DNA of 36,046 nt. It comes from an uncultured Collinsella sp. Its GTDB lineage: Bacteria > Actinomycetota > Coriobacteriia > Coriobacteriales > Coriobacteriaceae. Both the position numbers and the translations under genes were made by a program. How positions within the stretch are numbered: position 1 is the stretch's first letter; each line of letters begins with the position of its first letter. This document shows positions 16,343 to 24,653 of the stretch, piece after piece. Under the pieces are notes generated by a model. It was not told where the DNA came from. It saw only the letters and a program-made list of their open reading frames with translations, and did no database searches. Location of the stretch: positions 1 to 36,046 of the forward strand of contig UQJA01000007.1 of the NCBI GenBank assembly GCA_900541285.1, read 5' to 3'.

Positions 16343-16359
16343 TTCTTAATCATACTGAA
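16343..16359. promoter_or_regulatory. Candidate LysR binding site (T-N11-A type)
   Basis: TTC at 16343-16345 and GAA at 16357-16359 are separated by exactly 11 bases. This matches the interrupted palindrome recognised by many LysR regulators. It lies between the divergent LysR and EamA genes, 65 bases before the LysR start and 78 before the transporter start. Confidence 0.45.
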
Positions 16360-16436
16360 GATACATTCGCTTTACTACATCCACATCTGGGAGCAGAATC
16401 CTTTTTACGAAACCGTTCTGTAACAAAAGGAGTCCC

Positions 16437-17339
16437 ATGGATCGCAAAAAAGCAATCGCGCTCTCATTTTCCGTTCCCGTCGCATGGGGCTTTTCGTATC
16501 CCCTCATGAAGATCGGCATGGACAGCATGAACGCCACGAGCATCGTCGCGCTACGCTGCATCATCGCCTTTGTGGCCTGCCTGCTGCTCTTCCACAAACG
16601 CGCGTTCCGCATCAACCGCGACCTTATGGTTCGCGCCGCTATCATCGGCGCCATCATGGCAACCGAGCTCACCTGCATGTGCCTGGGCTCCAGCCTCACC
16701 TCTGCCTCCACTGCCGGCTTTTTGCAGAGCCTGACGGTCGTGATCGTGCCGTTTGCCAACGCCGCCCTGCTGCGTCGCGCCCCCGAGCGCAAAGTGCTCG
16801 TCGGCACCGCCATCGTCACCTGTGGTATGTTGCTGCTCTCGGGCGCCGACTTCACCAGCCTGAATCCCGGTGCGATCATCATGCTGCTCTCGGCCTTTAT
16901 CTATGCCAGCCACATTATCGTGGCCAAGCGCTTTGTCGAAGAAGTCGACCCGCTGGCTCTGGGCGTTTGGCAGCTGGGCTTCGGCGGCTTATTCTCGGGT
17001 ATCGCCGCATTCACCTTTGGCGGTTTCACGCTTCCCGGCACGCCCAGCGAGATCGTGGTCGTCGTCGCGCTCGCACTCATCTGCTCTGCCTACGGCTTTA
17101 TCACCCAGACGCTCGTGCAGCCCCACGTGCCCGCCGAGACCACCGGCTTTGCCTTCTCGCTCGAGCCGGTCTGCTCCGCCGTCTTTTCGTTCTTCCTAGT
17201 CGGAGAGGTCCTGAGCCCCATCGCCTTCCTGGGTGCAGCTCTCATCCTCATCGGCGTCATGGCGGCAACCGTCGAGCTTCCGCGCCTCCGCGCACATGGA
17301 CACGCTCGTATGGCAGGAGCGCCCGAGCGCGCCTCGTAG
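16437..17339 (+). CDS. EamA/DMT-family transporter
   Basis: The 300-residue protein has ten predicted membrane helices arranged as two EamA repeats. The first begins at residue 8 (ALSFSVPVAWGFSYPLMKIGM) and the second at about residue 140 (NPGAIIMLLSAFIYASHIIVAKRF). The late motif FAFSLEPVCSAVFSFFLVGEVLSPIAFLGAALILIGV is diagnostic of the drug/metabolite transporter superfamily. Members export amino acids, nucleotides or other small metabolites; the substrate is unknown. The ATG at 16437 follows AAAAGGAG. It is divergent from the LysR regulator that probably controls it. Confidence 0.87.
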   Translation: MDRKKAIALSFSVPVAWGFSYPLMKIGMDSMNATSIVALRCIIAFVACLLLFHKRAFRINRDLMVRAAIIGAIMATELTCMCLGSSLTSASTAGFLQSLTVVIVPFANAALLRRAPERKVLVGTAIVTCGMLLLSGADFTSLNPGAIIMLLSAFIYASHIIVAKRFVEEVDPLALGVWQLGFGGLFSGIAAFTFGGFTLPGTPSEIVVVVALALICSAYGFITQTLVQPHVPAETTGFAFSLEPVCSAVFSFFLVGEVLSPIAFLGAALILIGVMAATVELPRLRAHGHARMAGAPERAS

Positions 17340-17427
17340 ACCCCACTTCTCATACAGCCGCGGCATAAAGGCAACCGGTGCGCCTTTACAATAGATGCCA
17401 ACAGAGCATCTGCCATAAAGGAGCCCC

Positions 17428-18153
17428 ATGGACACCGCAACTCGCGACCGCAACATAGCAACTTGGTTGGGCGATGCGCCGCAGCCGGTACGTGACACTA
17501 CGAACCAGCTGCTCGAGCGCATCGCCCTTTTGCGTGCCGAGCAGACTATCTACCCGGCACAAGACGACATCCTCAATGCCCTCGCCTACACGCCGGCCGA
17601 CCAGGTCAAGGTTGTCATCTTGGGTCAGGACCCCTATCACGGACCTAACCAGGCCATGGGACTGTCGTTCTCGGTCCCCGTGACGCAAACCAAGTTGCCG
17701 CCAAGCCTGCGCAACATCTATAAGGAGCTCAAAGCCGACCTGGGCAGTCCCATTCCCGCCACGGGAGACCTAACGCCATGGGCGCAGCAGGGCGTCCTGC
17801 TCCTCAACACTACGCTCACCGTGCGCGAGCATGCCGCGAACTCGCACGCCAAGCTGGGCTGGAGCACGCTCACCGACTACGTTATCGAGCGCTGCTGTCA
17901 GCTGCCCCAGCCGGTAGTCTTTTTGGCATGGGGCCGCTTTGCCCAGCAGATGGTCGAAGGTAAGCTCGTCGCAACTGATGCGGGCAAGGCAACCGGCAAG
18001 TTCTGTCTGGCCTCCACGCACCCCTCGCCGCTTTCGGCTAACCGTGCCACGGCAGAACTCCCCGCCTTTATGGGGTCGCACCCCTTTTCCGGTGCCAATC
18101 GGCTACTCGAACAGCACGGCTCGACCCCCGTCAACTGGACTTGCCTCGGCTAA
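17428..18153 (+). CDS. ung: Uracil-DNA glycosylase (family 1)
   Basis: The 241-residue protein has the family-1 UNG motifs. The water-activating loop GQDPYHG is at residues 66-72 with catalytic Asp68, followed by the uracil pocket (GLSFSV). LLLNTTLTVR (about 124-133) is the uracil-binding strand. The minor-groove loop HPSPLS is at 198-203 with catalytic His198. The enzyme removes uracil from DNA after cytosine deamination or dUTP misincorporation and starts base-excision repair. The length is normal (about 225-240). The ATG at 17428 follows AAAGGAG. It is a single-gene unit with a strong terminator shared with the convergent SDR gene. Confidence 0.93.
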   Translation: MDTATRDRNIATWLGDAPQPVRDTTNQLLERIALLRAEQTIYPAQDDILNALAYTPADQVKVVILGQDPYHGPNQAMGLSFSVPVTQTKLPPSLRNIYKELKADLGSPIPATGDLTPWAQQGVLLLNTTLTVREHAANSHAKLGWSTLTDYVIERCCQLPQPVVFLAWGRFAQQMVEGKLVATDAGKATGKFCLASTHPSPLSANRATAELPAFMGSHPFSGANRLLEQHGSTPVNWTCLG

Positions 18154-18168
18154 AAATCGATACATCAA

Positions 18169-18202
18169 AAACGCGCCCGACGGCTTTCCATCGGGCGCGT
18201 TT
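18169..18202. terminator. Bidirectional terminator between ung and the SDR gene
   Basis: AAACGCGCCCGA (18169-18180) pairs perfectly with TCGGGCGCGTTT (18191-18202) around a 10-base loop. A-rich and T-rich flanks lie on both sides. It sits 15 bases after the ung stop and directly before the SDR stop, between convergent genes. Confidence 0.88.
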
Positions 18203-18203
18203 C

Positions 18204-18884
18204 CTATTCGGGCCAAATAAATTGTGTGCGGCCGGCCTCGCCGCCATCGATCAGCAGGCTCTGCCCGGTCATAAACCGGTTGGTCACGCCCACAAAGTAG
18301 ATCCACTCGGCGATCTCTTGGGCGGTGGCCCAGCGCTTAAGCGGCGTGAGCTCCATAATCTGGTTCCACAGGTGTTCGTCTTCCATCACGCAACGGTTGA
18401 GCGGCGTGATAACGCCGCCCGGGTCCACACTGTTGGCGACGGCCTGCGGTGCCAAGCGGTTTGCAAGGTTCTTGGTGTAGGCGATAACGCCGCCCTTGCT
18501 GGCGGCATAGTCGGGAAACTCCGATCCCGTATGCCCGCTCGCCGACCCCACATTGACCACGGATTTGATAGACGGCGCCGGCTTGGCGACAAGCCCCTCC
18601 CCCACAAAGGCGTAGCGCTCGGTCACGTTGATGGTGCCATACAGGTTGGCGGCGATGTCGTCTGCCGAATCCTGCGTACCGGCAACGTTCACGATTACCT
18701 GAGGCTCAAGGTCACCTGGAAACGAGTTAGGCTCGCGAACATCAACGATCAGATGGCGGTAGCGCTCGTGTTCGATCGCCGCCGGCAGCAGGTCAAAGCC
18801 CACGACCTCGTGGCCCTCGTCCAAAAAGCGCTGCACGCACGCGGCTCCGATACCGCCCGAAGCGCCCGTGATCAAAACCCGCAT
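18204..18884 (-). CDS. Short-chain dehydrogenase/reductase (SDR)
   Basis: The 226-residue protein has the classical SDR nucleotide motif TGASGGIG (6-13), the NVAGT strand motif (66-70) and the catalytic set S114/S116, Y126 and K130 (YAASK). After the active site it has the usual NSVDPGGVITPL segment. Such enzymes oxidise or reduce a hydroxyl or keto group with NAD(P)(H). Gut Coriobacteriia carry several SDRs acting on bile acids or steroids, but nothing in this sequence proves such a substrate. It starts 9 bases after the VUT transporter stop, so the two are probably one operon. Confidence 0.85.
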   Translation of the reverse strand: MRVLITGASGGIGAACVQRFLDEGHEVVGFDLLPAAIEHERYRHLIVDVREPNSFPGDLEPQVIVNVAGTQDSADDIAANLYGTINVTERYAFVGEGLVAKPAPSIKSVVNVGSASGHTGSEFPDYAASKGGVIAYTKNLANRLAPQAVANSVDPGGVITPLNRCVMEDEHLWNQIMELTPLKRWATAQEIAEWIYFVGVTNRFMTGQSLLIDGGEAGRTQFIWPE

Positions 18885-18893
18885 ACTTGCTCC

Positions 18894-19616
18894 TTAGGCG
18901 GTTGCGTGGCGCTCGAGGTACTCGGAACCCACATTCTCGCGCTCCCAGCCGCGTACGACCTTGTAGCCCACGGGGCTCAGGAAGACCTCGCATAGCAGCT
19001 CGGCAACAGCGCCGGTCAGCGAGCACATGAGGACCTGCACCCAGGTCCAACCAAAGAACGTGTGGCTCACCACGATGGCAAAGACCAGGTTGTCGATAAA
19101 CTGGCCAACACCCGTGGACACATAGGAACGGAAGGCGAAGCTCGCAAAGTTATTCTTTTTGAGCATACGGCCGAGCGACTGGTTGAGCGTGGAGTTAACC
19201 ACAGCAGAAACGAGCATTGCCAGCGAAGAGCCCAGCACCACGTACCAGGTGCCACCGATGGTGGCGTTAAGGGCAGTGTTGACCTCGATCATGCCGGTGT
19301 CGTAGTAGGCACCCCACATACCGGGCGTGAGCGAGCATGCCCAAAAGCACAGGCTCACGGCCAGGTTAACCAGCAGCGCGAGGATAGAGATTTTAATGGA
19401 TGCCTTGGCGCCGAAGCGCTTGCAGATCATGTCCTGGCACAAAAACGAAACCCAGCTCACCACAAAGCCACAGTCGAGCGCCAGATACGGCAGGCTGATA
19501 AGTTCTTTGTTGGCCAGCAGGTTCATCATGATGACGCTCACGAAAAACAGCGAAACCGTTGCCGCGGGAATGCTCCGCAACAGGACCTTGTAGTCCTCCA
19601 TGACCTTCTTGATCAT
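18894..19616 (-). CDS. VUT/YhhQ-family transporter (probable queuosine precursor transporter)
   Basis: The 240-residue protein has about six membrane helices. Family marks are LISLPYLALDCGFVVSWVSFLCQDMICKRFG, where the acidic residue in the second helix is conserved, and the STGVGQFIDNLVFAIV motif, the most typical part of the YhhQ (DUF165) family. Characterised members take up 7-deazaguanine precursors of queuosine (preQ0 or preQ1) or queuine. Here the exact substrate is inferred. RBS AAAGGAG lies before the start. It is followed immediately by an SDR gene in the same operon. A bulged hairpin lies in its leader. Confidence 0.82.
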   Translation of the reverse strand: MIKKVMEDYKVLLRSIPAATVSLFFVSVIMMNLLANKELISLPYLALDCGFVVSWVSFLCQDMICKRFGAKASIKISILALLVNLAVSLCFWACSLTPGMWGAYYDTGMIEVNTALNATIGGTWYVVLGSSLAMLVSAVVNSTLNQSLGRMLKKNNFASFAFRSYVSTGVGQFIDNLVFAIVVSHTFFGWTWVQVLMCSLTGAVAELLCEVFLSPVGYKVVRGWERENVGSEYLERHATA

Positions 19617-19643
19617 TATGTACTCCTTTGGTTTTAGGTTTAA

Positions 19644-19672
19644 CGAGCAGGATATCGGACCCGAACTGCTCG
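19644..19672 (-). promoter_or_regulatory. Bulged hairpin in the leader of the VUT transporter gene
   Basis: On the minus strand CGAGCAG pairs with CTGCTCG (7 bp). Inside, TCGG pairs with CCGA, with a 4-base bulge on one side. It is followed by an A-rich stretch (AAACCTAAAACC) and then the AAAGGAG ribosome-binding site. This is the kind of leader in which preQ1 riboswitches occur, but I do not see a clear match to the known preQ1 classes. It may be only a stem in the 5' UTR. Confidence 0.3.
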
Positions 19673-19736
19673 GACGCCCCGGTCTTGAGACGACGGTGGG
19701 TATGATAGCCGCTCACACGGCATCAGGCAAGCAAGC

Positions 19737-19766
19737 GGCGCGGCAGCCCCGCAGGGCCACCGCGCC
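19737..19766 (-). terminator. GC-rich hairpin downstream of prfC
   Basis: GGCGCGG (19737-19743) pairs with CCGCGCC (19760-19766). Inside it, two G-T pairs (on the minus strand) and four more pairs close a 4-base loop. It starts 6 bases after the prfC stop. No clear U-tract follows, so termination is probable but not certain. Confidence 0.6.
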
Positions 19767-19772
19767 GATGCG

Positions 19773-20816
19773 TTAAAAGGCTACGTTGCCAAACTCCGAA
19801 AGGATAAGGTCGGGGTTGTGGTCGGTTGCCCAATCCACGTTCCACGGGCTCGTGAACAGCAGCAGCTTACCACCGCGCATGTCCTCGACACGCAGCGTGT
19901 CGCGCGTGAGCGAAAGGCCCGGGATATCGATGGTGTCGGGGTCGTTCTGGATCCAGCGGATGTCCGTATAGGGCAGCGGCTGGCGACGAACCTCAACACG
20001 GTACTCGGCCTTGAGGCGGCGCTCGAGCACCTCAAACTGCAGCACGCCGACCACGCCCACAATGACGCTCTCCATGCCGGCACCCAGCTCGCGGAAGATC
20101 TGGATGGCGCCCTCCTGGGCAAGCTCCTCCATACCCTTGACGAACTGCTTGCGCTTGAGCGTGTCGACCTGCGTAATGCGAGCGAACATCTCGGGGGCAA
20201 ACGTCGGGATCTGCGGATACTGCACGTGGCGCTTGCCGGAGCACACGGTGTCGCCGATGCTAAAGATACCCGGGTCGAACAGGCCCACGATATCGCCCGC
20301 GTACGCCTCGTCCACGATAGCGCGGTCATCGGCCATCATCGACGTACCCGTGGCAAGCTTAAGCTTGCGGTTGCCCTGCACGTGGAAGGCATCCATGCCG
20401 CGCTCGAACTTGCCCGAGCAAATACGCACAAAGGCGATGCGGTCGCGGTGGTTCTTGTCCATGTTGGCCTGGATCTTAAACACAAAGCCGCTAAAGTCGT
20501 CGCGGCAGGGATCGACCGGTTCGCTGGTGAGCGTATCGGTATAGGCGCGCGGCGTCGGGGCCAGATGCAGGAACTCCTTGAGGAAGGGCTCCACGCCAAA
20601 GTTGGTAAGCGCCGAGCCAAAGAACGCCGGGCTCAGCTTGCCGCAGGCCACGGCATCCAAATCGAGTTCATCGCCGGCACCATCGAGCAGCTCGATGTCG
20701 TCCATCAGGTTCTTATGGTTCTCTTCGCCAATAAGCTCGTCCATGGAAGGATCGCCCAGCTCGGCCTCGACCTCGGCGACCTTCTTGGTGGCGTTGGCGT
20801 GGCCATCGCCCTCAAA
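19773..20816 (-). CDS. prfC: Peptide chain release factor 3 (RF3), C-terminal two thirds only
   Basis: About 347 residues of RF3 are present, starting at FEGDGHANATKKVAEVEAEL and running to the natural C-terminus (SEFGNVAF). Recognisable parts are SPAFFGSALTNFGVEPFLKEF, the domain II text GFVFKIQANMDKNHRDRIAFVRICSGKF, and the C-terminal VGVLQFEVLERRLKAEYRVEV. RF3 is a GTPase that recycles RF1 and RF2 from ribosomes. The first 180 or so residues, with all the GTP-binding motifs (the G1 and G3 loops), are missing. Beyond 20816 the frame continues open but encodes no RF3; that DNA instead codes for butyrate kinase on the other strand. This is truncation by a chimeric join, not a natural N-terminus. 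Confidence 0.9.
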   Translation of the reverse strand, partial: FEGDGHANATKKVAEVEAELGDPSMDELIGEENHKNLMDDIELLDGAGDELDLDAVACGKLSPAFFGSALTNFGVEPFLKEFLHLAPTPRAYTDTLTSEPVDPCRDDFSGFVFKIQANMDKNHRDRIAFVRICSGKFERGMDAFHVQGNRKLKLATGTSMMADDRAIVDEAYAGDIVGLFDPGIFSIGDTVCSGKRHVQYPQIPTFAPEMFARITQVDTLKRKQFVKGMEELAQEGAIQIFRELGAGMESVIVGVVGVLQFEVLERRLKAEYRVEVRRQPLPYTDIRWIQNDPDTIDIPGLSLTRDTLRVEDMRGGKLLLFTSPWNVDWATDHNPDLILSEFGNVAF

Positions 20817-20951
20817 GGCAAGGCGGATGCGATCCTGCTCACCGGCGGCATCGCCCACAACAAGCGGCTCACGGATTTCATCGCCGCGCATGTCGACTTC
20901 ATCGCCCCGGTCTTCGTCTACCCCGGCGAGAACGAGTTGGAGGCGTTGGCA
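20802..20951 (+). pseudogene. buk: Butyrate kinase C-terminal fragment, read-length island at the chimeric junction
   Basis: In the plus-strand frame the DNA encodes about 50 residues: IALKGKADAILLTGGIAHNK, then RLTDFIAAHVDFIAPVFVYP and GENELEALA. This matches the late part of butyrate kinase (acetokinase family), where LTGGIA, FIAPV and YPGE(D/N)E are family marks. Butyrate kinase makes butyrate and ATP from butyryl phosphate and ADP. Both ends are cut: at about 20802-20816 it merges into prfC (minus strand) and at about 20945-20956 into the DUF2207 gene (minus strand). It has no start or stop of its own. The length of about 150 bp equals one common short sequencing read. Confidence 0.85.
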
Positions 20952-22885
20952 TCCAGCCAAGCCGGATCGTTGACCTGAGGATAGGCCTTGGCCAGCTCAC
21001 GCATCACGCGATCGGAAATGCCAAACGCGGCGGCGTAGACCATATACCAATCCCACAAGGCCAAATCGGCGGTACCACGGTCGGTGAAGTTGGAGAAGTC
21101 TTCCATATAACGCTTAAGGCCCAGAGTCCGGCCGGCGATATCCTGGCCTTGGTCAGTGAGCACGGTCACCGCGCCGGCCATCGAGCAGAACAGGCCGACC
21201 AGGAATATCGGCAGCTCGATAAGACCAGCCACCGGGTATCCGATAAAGCTGTTGGCCAGCAGCGAACCAAATCCCAGCACGACGGCCAGTACGCCGGGGA
21301 GAATCCATTGCCAGCCCACAGAGCGCGTGGCACCCAGCCGCTGGTATTCCATGCTGCATGCACCGGTGAATTTGCCGAGCTCAATATAGCCGTCTTGCCA
21401 GTTCTGGCAGGTCGCCTTCATCTGGTTCAGGTCGAATACCGGGCTGCCCAAGCGCTGCGAAATGACGATGAGCAGGTTCAGCAGCGCATCTTCCGATTCG
21501 CTCAATCCCAACTGTTGCGCGTTGGGTGCCTCATCAATGGCGAGCGGCAGAATCACGATGGTGCTGGTGATGCCTGCCGCATACTGCTTGCCTTGGTCGG
21601 CGGCAATCATTTGGCTCAAGCCCACCGGCGTGGCCTGGCTCATGTCGATGCCGCGATACATGTCCGACGGCCCCGGATAGACGGCAATGGCCTTCTTGAC
21701 GGCGAGCGACAGCATGGTGGCGGTCAGCTGGCGGTCTTCATCGGATTGGCGCGTCGACGGATCGACCACGCGAATCAGACGGGCTGCGGAAGCCGGACTG
21801 ATGCCGGGCTGGTCGCGCCAGTATTCGACGCTGCCACGGTATTGCGCACGCCGGTTGCTGGAGATCACAGCCCAGATACCCCACGCGCACAACGCGATGC
21901 CGAGCACGATGCTGACAATCCAGAACACGAGACGAGCTCTGGCAGCGAATCGTTGCTTGTCGAGCCAGCGCTGCTGTTGCTTATATTCGTCCTGTTTCAG
22001 GTCCTTGAGATGATTGCCGGTTCCCTTGCGGGCGATGCCCTTGGCTTTGGCGGCATCGAACGCCGCGACCACATCGAGGTAGTCGCCATTGTGGATGTTG
22101 TAGGCCGTGAACGTGTAGCTGCCGTCGCTGTTGCGCTTGGTTTCCGAAGTGCGCTCGGTGTGCAGCCATGCCCATGAGGTTTTGCCGGTGATGCCGTTGG
22201 GGAAGTGGACGGTGCCGGTGACCGTGCCGATAGGCACTTGGTTCTTCTTGCCGAACGGCTCCCATTGGAAGGAGGCCACGTCTTTCCATTTGGTGGCCAC
22301 ATCGTGCATGGTGAAGCTCACGTCGAACTTCATACTGTCGGCCTCGGTGGTGACCGGAATATTCCAGCCGATCTCCACGGTCGTGTTATCTTCGGTGGCG
22401 GAGGCGCTGGGCTTGAGGCCATCGGTACCGGGCGTGTATGCCTTTGGATGGTCGCTGCCATCGCTCACATCGGCGATATACCAATGGTTGGCGTAGTCAC
22501 TGTTCCATTCCTTGTCGGAAAAGACGTCACTGGGCAGCTTGGGCTCGCTCTGTTGGGCATAGTCGATGCCGTCTGTGACGTTGCGCACGCTGATATCGCT
22601 GATATCAGTCAGGGTGCCGGAGTTCAGCGTGTATTGCTGAAACAGTTGCTTCCACGGCTTGGTGTTGTCGTCACTGTCGGTACGCTCACGCATCTTGACG
22701 TCGATATGCTGCGTGACCTTCAAATCACCGTTCGCGGTGGCGGTCACATCATAGTCCAGCGTGCGGTAGCTGAGGTCGGCCGAATCGCCGAACGCGGAAG
22801 TCTCGATTATCGCCAAGGTGATAACTGCCAACACCACCGTGGCAACAATGCTGACGATTCCGGCGCGAATGAATCGTATCCACAT
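20951..22885 (-). CDS. DUF2207 membrane protein, C-terminus lost at the junction
   Basis: About 645 residues are native. There is an N-terminal membrane helix (IVSIVATVVLAVITLAII, 11-28) and a large extracytoplasmic DUF2207 beta domain (about 35-290). A second helix pair sits near 325-345 (VFWIVSIVLGIALCAWGIWAV). A cytoplasmic part follows (PASAARLIRVVDPSTRQ...), then two more helices near 520-570. The family usually ends in a glycine- and serine-rich tail such as GGGSFGGGGGG. Here the native text stops at NDPAWLDA and runs into foreign DNA (NASNSFSPG, stop at 20918). Function is unknown; DUF2207 and LemA genes are often neighbours, as here. The ATG at 22885 follows AGAGAGG. Confidence 0.85.
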
Positions 22886-22948
22886 ATCTTCCCTCTCTTA
22901 AGACAATACGGGCCCGGCCGGCGGCATACCGGACGGGCCTGGAGCGGG

Positions 22949-23527
22949 TCAGAACTGGACCTGTGGCACCTGACGGGAGGCATCATCGGCCTCGAAGTAT
23001 TGCGCCTGTTCAAAGTGGAACAAACCGGCGATGATGTTCGTCGGCACGGTTTCGATGGCGGTGTTGAGCTTCAGGACCACGTCGTTGTAGATCTGACGGG
23101 CGTAGGCGATCTTGTTCTCCAGTTCCTTGAGCTGGTTCTGCAGATCCATGAAGTTCTGGTTGGCTTGCAGCTGCGGATATGCCTCAGCCGTGGCTTGCAG
23201 GTTGAACAGGGCGCGGGACAGCTGGTTTTCAGCGGCGGCGCGCTGAGCAGTGGTCGTGCTCGGGTTGCTGGCCGCAGCCACTACGCCGGCGCGGGCGGCG
23301 GTCACCTGAGTGAAGACTTCAGACTCGTGGGATGCGTACCCCTTGACGGTATTCACCAGGTTCGGGATGAGGTCGGCGCGCTGCTTCAACTGCACGTCGA
23401 TTTGCGCCCAACCGTTCTTCACACGGTTCTTCAGCGTCACCAGGTTGTTATAGGCGCTGACGCCCCAACCAATCAAGACAACGATAATAACGACAACGAC
23501 GATGCTGACGATCAGACCAGTACTCAC
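22949..23527 (-). CDS. LemA family protein
   Basis: The 192-residue protein has one N-terminal membrane helix (GLIVSIVVVVIIVVLIGWGV, 4-23). It is followed by the LemA hallmark YNNLVTLKNRVKNGWAQIDVQLKQRADLIPNLVNTVKGYASHE and long helices that form a four-helix bundle. LemA proteins face the outside or periplasm-like space and have no proven biochemical function. The start is GTG at 23527 with AAAGGAG five bases upstream. The DUF2207 gene follows after 63 bases, so the two probably form an operon and may act together at the envelope. Confidence 0.92.
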   Translation of the reverse strand: MSTGLIVSIVVVVIIVVLIGWGVSAYNNLVTLKNRVKNGWAQIDVQLKQRADLIPNLVNTVKGYASHESEVFTQVTAARAGVVAAASNPSTTTAQRAAAENQLSRALFNLQATAEAYPQLQANQNFMDLQNQLKELENKIAYARQIYNDVVLKLNTAIETVPTNIIAGLFHFEQAQYFEADDASRQVPQVQF

Positions 23528-23753
23528 CTATGCTCCTTTGCTGGACCTCGCTGCGACCATTCTTCCATACTCGCACGTTAACAGAAAATTTATCACGGAG
23601 TGTTCATCGTGCGGACTTGTCTTGTACCGCTTTACCGCCGTTCTCCCGTCGATCGACCGAAGCAGGAAATCGCCGCCCAGTCTGACGAAGTATTCCAGCT
23701 CGCTCCGTTACGAGAACGGTAATACTCGGCAATACTCGCGCTGAATATGCGAA

Positions 23754-23777
23754 AGCCCGCCTTGCGGCGGGCTTTGC
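23754..23777 (-). terminator. Terminator after pstB
   Basis: AAAGCCCGCC pairs with GGCGGGCTTT around a short loop; on the minus strand it is followed by CGCATATT. It lies 45 bases beyond the pstB stop and closes the pst operon. The remaining 226 bases up to the lemA start hold short AATACTCG repeats (near 23722-23740) and presumably the lemA promoter. I see no convincing gene there. Confidence 0.85.
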
Positions 23778-23821
23778 CGTTTCTCCTACGCACAAATCAT
23801 TACGCTGCGCGCAGGAAACGA

Positions 23822-24601
23822 TCAGCCGAACCTTCCAGAGATGTAGCGCTCGGCTTCTTCGTTTTGCGGGTTGTTGAACATCGTCATGGTGTCCGCGAAG
23901 TACTCGAGGTGACCGGGCTGGCCCACGGCCTTCAGGTTGAAGAAGGCGGTGTAGTCGGCGATACGGGCGGCCTGCTGCATGTTGTGGGTCACGATCACGA
24001 TGGTGTAGTCGCTCTTGAGCTCGTCGATCAGATCCTCGACAGCCAGGGTCGAAATCGGGTCCAAAGCGGAGCAGGGCTCATCCATGAGCAGCACCTGCGG
24101 GTGGACGGCCACGGCGCGGGCGATGCACAGACGCTGCTGCTGGCCACCGGACAGGCCGATGCCAGGGTTGTCAAGACGGTCCTTGACCTCTTCCCAGAGG
24201 TTGGCACCGCGCAGAGCCCACTCGACCAGATCGTCGGCGTCGGACTTGGCCAGGTGGTGGTTGTTCAGGCGCACACCGGCCAGCACGTTCTCACGGATGG
24301 ACATGGTCGGGAACGGGTTCGGTCGCTGGAAGACCATGCCGACGTCGCGGCGCACGGCCACCGGATCCACGTCCTTGTCGTACAGGTTCTTGCCTTCGAG
24401 CAGCACCTCGCCCTCGACGTGAGCGCCAGGGATGATCTCGTGCATACGGTCCAAGGTGCGCAGCACGGTGGACTTGCCGCAGCCGGACGGGCCGATGAAG
24501 GAGGTGACCTTGTTCGGCTCGATGTTGATGTTCACATCTTCCACGGCCAGAAAGTCGCCGTAGTAGATGTTTTCGTGGTTGACGTCAATACGTTGTCCCA
24601 T
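23822..24601 (-). CDS. pstB: Phosphate ABC transporter ATP-binding protein PstB
   Basis: The 259-residue ABC ATPase has Walker A GPSGCGKS (37-44), the PstB-specific LRTLDRMHEIIPGAHVEGEV, Q-loop VFQRPNPFP, signature LSGGQQQR, Walker B VLLMDEP and switch histidine VTHNMQQAARIADYTAFF. It powers high-affinity phosphate import through PstA and PstC at the cytoplasmic face of the membrane. It is the last gene of the pst operon, 52 bases after pstA, and is followed by a terminator. It has the normal length for the family. Confidence 0.96.
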   Translation of the reverse strand: MGQRIDVNHENIYYGDFLAVEDVNINIEPNKVTSFIGPSGCGKSTVLRTLDRMHEIIPGAHVEGEVLLEGKNLYDKDVDPVAVRRDVGMVFQRPNPFPTMSIRENVLAGVRLNNHHLAKSDADDLVEWALRGANLWEEVKDRLDNPGIGLSGGQQQRLCIARAVAVHPQVLLMDEPCSALDPISTLAVEDLIDELKSDYTIVIVTHNMQQAARIADYTAFFNLKAVGQPGHLEYFADTMTMFNNPQNEEAERYISGRFG

Positions 24602-24653
24602 GATGTTTCCTTATATTTCCTTGTGTTCTTAAGGCTTAGGCTTAGCGACTGGC

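Noticed and set aside
18204..18884. Bile-acid hydroxysteroid dehydrogenase
   Set aside because: The SDR motifs are general; nothing specific to 3-, 7- or 12-HSDH enzymes can be recognised.
19818..20978. Long plus-strand open frame of 386 codons opposite prfC
   Set aside because: Most of it is the antisense shadow of the RF3 gene. Only the last 50 or so codons before 20951 encode a real protein piece (butyrate kinase).
23604..23795. 63-codon minus-strand frame between lemA and pstB
   Set aside because: It runs through the pst terminator hairpin and has no ribosome-binding site.
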